Shown here in pieces: positions 1-5,535 of a DNA stretch of 5,535 nucleotides (the first letter of the stretch is position 1; the number at the start of each line of letters is the position of its first letter). Below the pieces are notes generated by a model. The model saw nothing but the letters and a program-made list of their open reading frames with translations. It had not been told where the DNA came from and made no database searches. This DNA comes from JAAYAN01 sp964437215 (GTDB lineage Bacteria; Bacteroidota; Ignavibacteria; Ignavibacteriales; Melioribacteraceae). Where the stretch lies: contig CAYTFZ010000137.1 of NCBI GenBank assembly GCA_964437215.1, positions 1-5,535 of the forward strand. The letters are read 5' to 3'. The translations under genes were made by a program, and so were the position numbers.

Positions 1-1193
1 CTGCTTCTGTTTTTCATAATATCAGTAAGATTTATATCAATAATTTCCATATCAAACTGATTCTGCTTTCTTTTATCGTAGGGAATTATTCTTTTAATCT
101 GAACCCTGTCCGTAAATGCAGTGGCTTTTAATCCGCCTGCAAATTTAACAAGTTCAAGTATTCCTTCGCCTTCAACAAGTTCGTAAATATAAGGGCGCAG
201 GATTTCGCCTGTAATCTGGACAGTGCTTTTACGAGGGGATATAAAAATAATATCGTTATTACGCAGACGGGCATCATTTTTTATTTCGCCATTCAGAAGA
301 TAGTCGTATAAATCTACTGTCGTTTCGGTTTTGTTGTTACGTATAATTTTAATTTCGCGCATGCTTCCCGATTCAAGCGGACCTCCTATGCTGTAAAGAG
401 CATTGAATACAGTAGAAAAGCTGCTTACATCGTATCCGCCCGGCTGTTTTACTTCACCAAGCGCAAAAACCTTTATAGGACGAAGTTTGCTGATAGATAT
501 ATCCAAAAATACTGTAGGCGGATTTCCAACAAGCCCTTCGTAAAACTTTGAAAGATAATTTGTCATTTTCTGCTGAAGCTGCGAATATTGTATTCCTAAA
601 ACAAAAACCTGCCCTGCTGTAGGAATAAAAACATTACCGACCTGATCGACTGTAAGATTATACTGAAATTCAACATCGCCCCACATATAAAGTCTTAGTT
701 CATCGCCAGGTCCTATTAAGTAGCCGGGGTCAACCGGACCTACAGAAGCAGGTTCGAAAGCGGCAGGAATATTTTTAAATATATCATAACCGAAATATTC
801 GGACTTTTTCGATTTTTCTTCTTTGCGTTCGGTTAATTCTATTTTTTCTTTCAGTTCGGGTTTGAGACTATCTTTAACACTTCCTTTAACATCAACCGGA
901 GTGATTTTTTCTTCCTTAACATTTTCAGCAGGTGTTTGAATACCGGGATCTGCTTTTTTATTTTTCATCACATATTCGCTGATAAAATCATCGTAATTCA
1001 TACCGTATTGCTTAGCAAGTCTTCGGGCATCATCTTCCGTCATATTGCGCTTCTGAAGTTCTGCGTCAATATCCGCCTTGCTGTGAATCCCTGATTTTTC
1101 AAGCTGCTGTTTAACTTGCATTTCCGTTTGCGGATACAAAACAGCGCTAAACAAAACAATTAAAGTAAAAATTGAATAGAATCTTCTTTTCAT
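1..1193 (-). CDS. SLBB-domain polysaccharide export protein (Wza-like), partial at 3' end
   Basis: Only the first 397 codons are in the window; the gene continues past position 1. The product should be an outer-membrane or periplasmic channel component that carries exopolysaccharide or capsule out of the cell. Seen: residues 1-23 form a signal peptide (MKRR then a hydrophobic core ending near LYPQ) with no lipobox cysteine. Residues 24-76 are helical and charged, and 77-137 a Lys/Glu-rich linker. Residues 157-231 are a Wza-type poly-export domain opening with GYLIGPGDEL. A first SLBB repeat spans about 240-320 (ALGEVKQPGGYDV) and a second about 325-370 (TGEILRPY, AGGLKATAF). The start is firm: a TAA lies directly upstream in frame, so this ATG is the first possible one. 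It follows the dehydrogenase gene by 18 bp with a weak GGTGA ribosome site, implying one operon. Family assignment is confident; the exported polymer is unknown. Confidence 0.9.
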   Translation of the reverse strand, partial: MKRRFYSIFTLIVLFSAVLYPQTEMQVKQQLEKSGIHSKADIDAELQKRNMTEDDARRLAKQYGMNYDDFISEYVMKNKKADPGIQTPAENVKEEKITPVDVKGSVKDSLKPELKEKIELTERKEEKSKKSEYFGYDIFKNIPAAFEPASVGPVDPGYLIGPGDELRLYMWGDVEFQYNLTVDQVGNVFIPTAGQVFVLGIQYSQLQQKMTNYLSKFYEGLVGNPPTVFLDISISKLRPIKVFALGEVKQPGGYDVSSFSTVFNALYSIGGPLESGSMREIKIIRNNKTETTVDLYDYLLNGEIKNDARLRNNDIIFISPRKSTVQITGEILRPYIYELVEGEGILELVKFAGGLKATAFTDRVQIKRIIPYDKRKQNQFDMEIIDINLTDIMKNRS

Positions 1194-1197
1194 TTAT

Positions 1198-1202
1198 TCA
1201 CC
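1198..1202 (-). promoter_or_regulatory. Weak ribosome binding site of the SLBB export gene
   Basis: On the minus strand GGTGA lies four bases before the ATG at 1193, inside the 18-bp gap after the dehydrogenase stop codon. The match to the Shine-Dalgarno consensus is partial and the spacing short, so translational coupling to the upstream gene may help initiation. Confidence 0.45.
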
Positions 1203-1211
1203 AAATCCAAA

Positions 1212-2540
1212 TTACGATTTAAATATGTTGTCTTTTTTAATTCCGTTCTTTTCAAATGCGTTACGTGTATCTAAGATTATTTTTGCGTTTTCGGCAATAA
1301 ACTTGTAATCATAATCGCTGTGGTCTGTGCTTAAAACCAGCATATCATACTTTTTGATATTCTCCTTGGTAAGTTCAACCGAATCCATATGGAATTCGTA
1401 TTTTCTTGTTTTAGGAAGTTTTGGAACGTAAGGATCGTTATAGTCAACATCAGCGCCTTTTTCGCGCAATATTTCAATTAATTTAAGTGACGGCGATTCG
1501 CGCATATCATCAATATCCTTTTTATATGCAGCGCCAAGCACAAGCACTTTTGAACCGTTCAAGGCTTGTTTAAATTTATTTAAAACTTCCATAGCGTTTT
1601 CAACCACGTAAAATGGCTGGTATGTATTTATTTCTCCAGCAAGTTCAATAAATTTTGTATTTATTTCGAATTCGCGCGCTTTCCAGGTAAGATAAAAAGG
1701 ATCGATAGGAATACAATGCCCGCCGAGCCCCGGTCCTGGATAAAAAGCGTAGTAACCGAAAGGTTTTGTTTTTGCAGCTTCAATTACTTCCCAAACATCA
1801 ATGCCCATCCTGCTGAAAACCATTTTAAGTTCATTTACAAGAGCAATATTAATAGATCTGTAAATATTTTCGAGCAGTTTTGTTGCTTCGGCAGCTCGCG
1901 GTGAAGATACTGGAACTGTTTTAACAATTACCTGATTATATAAAGCAACTGCTGTTTTAAGACATTTTTCTGTTACGCCGCCCACTACTTTAGGTATTGT
2001 AGCGGTTGAATAGTTCGGATTATTGGGGTCTTCTCTTTCTGGTGAAAATGCAAGATAAAAATCCTCTCCAACAACAAATTTCTTTCCTGTTCTTAAACCT
2101 GAATTTTCGAACAGCGGAAGCAGAATTTCTTCAGTAGTTCCGGGATAAGTCGTAGATTCAAGCGAAACAAGCTGACCTTTTCGTAAATATTTTGCGACCA
2201 TATCGGCAGTATTCTGTACATACGACATATCCGGCTCGCGGTGTTCGTCAAGCGGAGTAGGAACACAAATAATAATGGCATCTGCTTCCGGAATCCGGCT
2301 GAAATCTGATGTTGCCGAAAATTTGCCGCTGTTTACAGCTTTCGAAATTTTTTCTTCCGATATATGTTTGATATAACTTTTACCGGCTGAAAGAATGGGT
2401 ATTTTTCTTTCATCAATATCAAATCCTATTACCTTTATTCCTTTTAATGCAAATTCAAGTCCTAACGGCAAGCCTACATAACCAAGACCTACTATACCAA
2501 CAACTTCAGTTTTATCGTTTATTTTTTTAAGCAACTCCAT
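1212..2540 (-). CDS. wbpA: Nucleotide-sugar 6-dehydrogenase, WbpA type (UDP-N-acetylglucosamine 6-dehydrogenase)
   Basis: This cytoplasmic enzyme should oxidise C6 of a UDP-sugar to the carboxylate with two NAD+, giving a UDP-uronic acid for surface-polysaccharide synthesis. Seen in 442 residues: Rossmann motif GLGYVG at 18-23 with acidic Asp41 closing the second strand; CVPTPLDEH at 92-100; STTYPGTTEE at 129-138; SPERED at 166-171; the central helix with Lys221 and Asn225; the catalytic cysteine Cys276 in GGHCIPID; and the C-terminal UDP-binding domain with GAAYKKDIDDMRESPS at 336-351. The wording around Cys276 (FYPGPGLGGHCIPIDPFYLT) and SPERED resembles WbpA/TviB enzymes more than UDP-glucose dehydrogenases (Ugd), and the length fits that family. 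The start is supported by GAGGG four bases upstream and an in-frame TAA at 2568-2570 with no other start between. It heads the operon with the SLBB exporter. The dehydrogenase family is certain; UDP-GlcNAc as substrate is likely, and UDP-ManNAc or UDP-GalNAc cannot be excluded. Confidence 0.93.
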   Translation of the reverse strand: MELLKKINDKTEVVGIVGLGYVGLPLGLEFALKGIKVIGFDIDERKIPILSAGKSYIKHISEEKISKAVNSGKFSATSDFSRIPEADAIIICVPTPLDEHREPDMSYVQNTADMVAKYLRKGQLVSLESTTYPGTTEEILLPLFENSGLRTGKKFVVGEDFYLAFSPEREDPNNPNYSTATIPKVVGGVTEKCLKTAVALYNQVIVKTVPVSSPRAAEATKLLENIYRSINIALVNELKMVFSRMGIDVWEVIEAAKTKPFGYYAFYPGPGLGGHCIPIDPFYLTWKAREFEINTKFIELAGEINTYQPFYVVENAMEVLNKFKQALNGSKVLVLGAAYKKDIDDMRESPSLKLIEILREKGADVDYNDPYVPKLPKTRKYEFHMDSVELTKENIKKYDMLVLSTDHSDYDYKFIAENAKIILDTRNAFEKNGIKKDNIFKS

Positions 2541-2683
2541 ATTGCCCTCGCATTTTTTAAGTTCCGGTTAAAAGTATTTAGCTAAAAATTAAATCCTACA
2601 AATGTAATAAATTTTACAAAAAATAATTTACACAAATTATTTTACTGCCAATAAATTATAATTTATGATACATCCTGTTTTTA
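2541..2683 (-). promoter_or_regulatory. AT-rich promoter-sized spacer upstream of the polysaccharide operon
   Basis: This 143-bp stretch lies between the glgP terminator and the dehydrogenase gene and holds no credible ORF. Because the upstream terminator is strong, the wbpA-SLBB operon needs its own promoter here. Two candidate elements are visible on the minus strand: TACATTTG at 2599-2606, which fits the TAnnTTTG form of the Bacteroidota -7 element but lacks a well-spaced TTTG upstream (the nearest good one is about 26 bases away), and TATAAT inside the AT palindrome at 2651-2666. That a promoter lies here is an inference from context; neither element is convincing alone. Confidence 0.4.
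2545..2549 (-). promoter_or_regulatory. Ribosome binding site of the WbpA-type dehydrogenase gene
   Basis: GAGGG on the minus strand sits four bases before the ATG at 2540. It fixes this ATG over the overlapping out-of-frame ATG at 2551-2553, which would give only eight codons. Confidence 0.55.
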
Positions 2684-2718
2684 ATAAAAGAAAAAGGGCT
2701 TGTGTTACAAGCCCTTTT
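2684..2718 (-). terminator. Rho-independent terminator of glgP
   Basis: A perfect 12-bp inverted repeat (2692-2703 paired with 2707-2718) closes on a three-base loop. Its core is GGGCTTGT/ACAAGCCC. Read on the minus strand, the stem begins five bases after the glgP TAA and runs into TTTTTCTTTTATT, a good U-tract. The plus-strand side has only four T residues before the sequence changes, so the signal is directional for glgP. It separates the phosphorylase from the polysaccharide operon. Confidence 0.92.
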
Positions 2719-2723
2719 GAAGT

Positions 2724-5291
2724 TTAAGCCCACTTAATTAATCCCAATTCAAAAGGATTTATAAGTATAGGATGACAAGGCAGAATTCGTAATGTAAAGC
2801 CGTATTGTCCGGTTGAATCGCAGTTAATTTTTCCTTTATACTGGAATTTACCGCCTTCGGCATCCGGGTTCTGGCATTCCATAGCAATATTTTTGTTGGA
2901 ATGCGGTTTTTCCATATCATCTTTTTTTCCGTAATAAATCTGCAGGGAAACATCAGCAGGTTTTAAATTTCCGAGGAAAACTTCGGCATTGATAACAAAT
3001 TCGGTACCTACTTTAATTTCGTTTCCTTTATTTTCGGAACTATAATTTATAAACCTTACATCTTTCCAGGAACCGAACATATTTTCTTTCCAAGCAGTAA
3101 AAGCTTTTGCTTTTTCCCAATCGTTGGCCTTTATAAATTTCCTTTTTTCGTAAGCTTTGATATAGAATTTTTCGGTATATTCGCTTACCATTCTTTCGGT
3201 ATTGAAAAAAGAGCCGAGATTTTGCATTGATGATTTCATCATCGATATCCATTTGCGCGGAAGTTTATCTTCTCCCCTATTATAAAAAGTAGGCACAATT
3301 TCTTTTTCCAGGGTTTCATAAATCATTCTCGATTCAATTTCATCCTGATAATCCAAATCTTCGTATTCTTCTCCGTTGCCTATTTTCCAGCCGAGTTCGG
3401 GATTGTAACCTTCATCCCACCAGCCATCGAGAATGCTGAAATTAAGACCTCCGTTTGCAATAACTTTCATTCCCGATGTTCCGCTTGCTTCAAGAGGTCT
3501 GCGCGGATTATTAAGCCATACGTCGCAGCCTTCAACCATATATCTGGCAGTGTTCATATCGTAATTTTCGAGAAAAACAATTTTTTTACGAAGTTTTTCG
3601 TCTTTTGCAATCCGCACTATATCCTGAATCAGTTTTTTCCCGGCATCATCTTTCGGATGAGCTTTTCCGGCAATTATAAGCTGAACAGGGAAATCGGTAT
3701 CGCATAAAATATCAGTAAGCCGTTCAATATCTCTGTAAAACAAAGTTGCTCTTTTATAGGTAGCAAATCTGCGTGCAAATCCTATTGTAAGCGATGAAGG
3801 ATTAAGAACTTCTTTTGCTGCATCAGCTTCTGCATTGCTTCCTCCGCGCCGTTTTACCTGTTTATATAAAACAGAACGTGCAAAAGCAACAAGTCTTTCC
3901 CTTCTTCTTTCGTGAGTCCGCCACAATTCTTCATCAGGAATATCGTTAATTCTTTCCCATACTTTCGGGTCGCCCGGACTTAAAATAAATTTTTCGCCCA
4001 TGTATCTGTAAAGCAATTCTTCCATTTCGTTTGATATGTGCGAGCGTGTATGTATTCCGTTTGTTACGTAATCTATAGGTATTTCATCAAACGGAACTCC
4101 TTTAAATCCTTCAACCCACATTTTTTTGGATACTTCTCCATGAAGTCTGCTAACGCCATTTACAAAGCCCGCCATATTCATTGCAAGATGAGCCATATTG
4201 AAGCTGTAAGGTTCTCTGTCGCGCAAAATTGTTCCAAGCTGGTAGAATGTTTTATCTGATATTTTAAGTTCGTGTCTGTAATATCTTCCGAAATATTTCT
4301 CCACAAGTTCGTTGGGAAAAACATCTATTCCCGCAGGTACGGGAGTATGAGTTGTAAACACATTGGAATAAAAACCAATATCTTTTGCCTGATCGAATGT
4401 TAATCCCTCATTTTTTATCAGCACCCTAATTCTTTCAAGCGCAAGAAAAGCTGAGTGTCCTTCGTTCATATGGCATATCTGCGGCTGGATTCCTAAAGCG
4501 TGCAATGCTCTTATTCCTCCAACTCCTAAAAGAATTTCCTGCTGAATTCTGGTTTCGATGCTTCCGCCGTAAAGAGTACGAGTTATAAATTTATCGTCGT
4601 CACTGTTTTCAGGAATGTTTGTATCGAGCAAATATAAAGGTGTCCTTCCTACTTGTATTTTCCAGATTTGAAAATATACTTTTCTTCCCGGAAAATCCAA
4701 ATCAAGTTTTATTGCTTCTCCTTTATCATCTTTAACCAATGTCATCGGCTGGTTATAAAAATCGGTGAGTTCGTATCTTTCCTGCTGCCAGCCGTCGGAA
4801 GTTAAATACTGCTGGAAATATCCTTCTTTATAGCACAATCCCACTCCAACCAATGGAATTCCCAGATCGCTTGCAGATTTAAGGTGATCGCCTGCTAAAA
4901 TTCCCAAGCCGCCGGAATAAATCTGCAGGCATTCGGTTAATCCGAATTCTGCCGAAAAATATGCAATAAATGAATTGCCTTCCGATTTATAATTCCGCTG
5001 ATACCAGTTTACTTCGTTTATATAATTTCTTAAATCGAGCAAGGCACGGTTCATATGCGAAATAAATCCGTCGTCTTTTACAACTTCTTTTAATCTTTCC
5101 TGCGAAATTTTGCCAAGTAAAAGAACAGGATTATGATGTGTTGTTTCCCAAAGTTTGTTATCGAGCCTTCTGAAAAGCTCTATTGCGTCTTTATTCCACG
5201 ACCAGTAAAGGTTTTTTGATATTTCAATTAAAGGTTCAAGTTTTTCTGGTAACGAAGGGGCAACATTGAAATTTCCTTTAAAATCTATCAT
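2724..5291 (-). CDS. glgP: Alpha-glucan (glycogen/maltodextrin) phosphorylase, DUF3417-type
   Basis: This PLP-dependent cytoplasmic enzyme should cleave terminal alpha-1,4-glucosyl units of glycogen or maltodextrin with phosphate, releasing glucose-1-phosphate. Seen in 855 residues: an N-terminal DUF3417-like helical domain (about 1-115, with NLYWSWNKDAIELF and HHNPVLLL); the GGLGILAGDHLKSASDLG loop at 127-144; MNEGHSAF at 275-282; THTPVPAG at 314-321; SRLHGEVSKKMW at 381-392; the phosphate-site segment ARRFATYKR with Arg508 and Lys513 matching the muscle enzyme's Arg569 and Lys574; and EASGTSGMK at 601-609, where Lys609 is the expected PLP lysine. A beta-rich C-terminal domain (about 750-855) follows, as in long members. 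This is the TIGR02094-type branch, not the classical E. coli/muscle branch. The start is set by a perfect AAGGAG eight bases upstream. The gene is intact, with all key residues present, and ends at a terminator, suggesting a single-gene transcript. Chain-length preference cannot be read from sequence. Confidence 0.96.
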   Translation of the reverse strand: MIDFKGNFNVAPSLPEKLEPLIEISKNLYWSWNKDAIELFRRLDNKLWETTHHNPVLLLGKISQERLKEVVKDDGFISHMNRALLDLRNYINEVNWYQRNYKSEGNSFIAYFSAEFGLTECLQIYSGGLGILAGDHLKSASDLGIPLVGVGLCYKEGYFQQYLTSDGWQQERYELTDFYNQPMTLVKDDKGEAIKLDLDFPGRKVYFQIWKIQVGRTPLYLLDTNIPENSDDDKFITRTLYGGSIETRIQQEILLGVGGIRALHALGIQPQICHMNEGHSAFLALERIRVLIKNEGLTFDQAKDIGFYSNVFTTHTPVPAGIDVFPNELVEKYFGRYYRHELKISDKTFYQLGTILRDREPYSFNMAHLAMNMAGFVNGVSRLHGEVSKKMWVEGFKGVPFDEIPIDYVTNGIHTRSHISNEMEELLYRYMGEKFILSPGDPKVWERINDIPDEELWRTHERRRERLVAFARSVLYKQVKRRGGSNAEADAAKEVLNPSSLTIGFARRFATYKRATLFYRDIERLTDILCDTDFPVQLIIAGKAHPKDDAGKKLIQDIVRIAKDEKLRKKIVFLENYDMNTARYMVEGCDVWLNNPRRPLEASGTSGMKVIANGGLNFSILDGWWDEGYNPELGWKIGNGEEYEDLDYQDEIESRMIYETLEKEIVPTFYNRGEDKLPRKWISMMKSSMQNLGSFFNTERMVSEYTEKFYIKAYEKRKFIKANDWEKAKAFTAWKENMFGSWKDVRFINYSSENKGNEIKVGTEFVINAEVFLGNLKPADVSLQIYYGKKDDMEKPHSNKNIAMECQNPDAEGGKFQYKGKINCDSTGQYGFTLRILPCHPILINPFELGLIKWA

Positions 5292-5299
5292 ATTTTTTA

Positions 5300-5305
5300 C
5301 TCCTT
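5300..5305 (-). promoter_or_regulatory. Strong ribosome binding site of glgP
   Basis: AAGGAG on the minus strand with an eight-base spacer (TAAAAAAT) before the ATG at 5291. This is close to ideal and much stronger than the sites of the other two genes, which suggests efficient translation of the phosphorylase. Confidence 0.85.
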
Positions 5306-5400
5306 GAATTTCGTTAAAATTATAAATTCCAATAATTTTGTAAACTTAATTGAATTGTTCTAAATATATAAAAAAATATTTCCAAAATGAATAATAAATA
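5306..5400 (-). promoter_or_regulatory. Probable glgP promoter and leader region
   Basis: This very AT-rich stretch upstream of glgP contains no ORF. On the minus strand TATAAT occurs at 5319-5324, which would place a transcription start about 20 bases before the ATG, but the nearest -35-like hexamer (TTTACA) is only 14 bases upstream of it, so the match is poor. A promoter is expected here because the possible upstream gene tail ends at 5491 or 5401. The exact boxes cannot be assigned from sequence alone. Confidence 0.35.
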
Positions 5401-5490
5401 TTAAATATTTTCCAGCATTTTATTAAGAAACAATTTATTTTTCTCTAATATTCTAAGATTATCGTCTGTTTTTACCGGTTTGTTATATTT

Positions 5491-5535
5491 TTAATCAAGT
5501 TCGTTTATTGCGTTTATTCGGCAGACTGTAAAACT
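5491..5535 (-). CDS. Possible C-terminal tail of an upstream gene, cut by the window edge
   Basis: From the right edge a minus-strand frame stays open for 14 codons and ends in TAA at 5491-5493 (tail reads ...RINAINELD). It is too short to identify. It has mixed codons rather than the nearly pure A/T of the adjacent spacer, which is mild support for coding. The same frame then stays open for 29 more codons to a second TAA at 5401-5403. It could equally be non-coding sequence that is open by chance. Confidence 0.25.
   Translation of the reverse strand, partial: SFTVCRINAINELD

Noticed and set aside
1716..2281. Open frames on the plus strand (1716-1904) and in another minus frame (2093-2281) within the dehydrogenase gene
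   Set aside because: They lie wholly inside a gene with clear family motifs, have no ribosome sites or recognisable domains, and are shadow frames.
2524..2553. Short ATG frame (MRGQYGVA then TAA) overlapping the dehydrogenase start, as a possible regulatory upstream ORF
   Set aside because: Its ATG at 2551-2553 has no ribosome site of its own, and GAGGG lies inside it, placed for the main start. Eight codons in AT-rich DNA are expected by chance.
2759..4259. Open frames inside glgP (minus 2759-2953 and 3040-3252; plus 4038-4259)
   Set aside because: All are inside an intact phosphorylase, show no domain or start signal, and have the composition expected of out-of-frame reading.
2724..5291. 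A functional link between glgP and the exopolysaccharide genes as one system
   Set aside because: A strong terminator separates them and each side has its own promoter-sized spacer; adjacency alone does not support joint function.
5319..5347. Sigma-70-type promoter TTTACA ... TATAAT for glgP
   Set aside because: The spacer is only 14 bases, and hexamers like these are common by chance in this A/T-rich stretch, so no separate promoter site is called.
5502..5520. Tandem-like repeat CGTTTATTGCGTTTATT near the right edge as a repeat element
   Set aside because: Only two short copies of GTTTATT are present, with no further units or flanking structure; it also falls in a possibly coding tail.

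Overview
The window reads as AT-rich bacterial chromosome with every recognisable gene on the minus strand, so transcription runs from high to low coordinates. Three real coding regions are visible: a complete alpha-glucan (glycogen) phosphorylase, a complete WbpA-type nucleotide-sugar dehydrogenase, and the N-terminal 397 codons of an SLBB-domain polysaccharide export protein that runs off the left edge. A short open tail at the right edge may be the end of another upstream gene.

Organism: the protein flavour suggests the Bacteroidota/Ignavibacteriota/Chlorobi neighbourhood. The evidence is a long SLBB exporter with an SPase I signal peptide ending in a 'LYPQ' type junction, a DUF3417-type phosphorylase, AT-rich spacers and one TAnnTTTG-like box. 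This is an inference from style; no taxonomic marker gene is present.

Layout, in transcription order. 5292-5535: short AT-rich leader with a textbook Shine-Dalgarno for glgP, preceded by a possible gene tail. 2724-5291: glgP, apparently a single-gene unit. 2684-2718: a perfect 12-bp hairpin with a U-rich tail ends the glgP transcript just after its stop codon. 2541-2683: AT-rich promoter-sized spacer. 1212-2540: wbpA-like dehydrogenase. 1-1193: the SLBB export protein, 18 bp behind wbpA and almost certainly co-transcribed.

How they work together: wbpA and the SLBB gene look like the head of an exopolysaccharide or capsule operon. The first makes an activated uronic-acid sugar and the second is an outer-membrane or periplasmic conduit; later genes (chain-length regulator, glycosyltransferases, flippase) would be expected beyond position 1. 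glgP belongs to storage-glucan mobilisation and is separated by a terminator, so proximity is the only link to the export operon. I see no mobile element, CRISPR array, RNA gene or clear candidate for a previously undescribed system. The findings below are modest second-look items.
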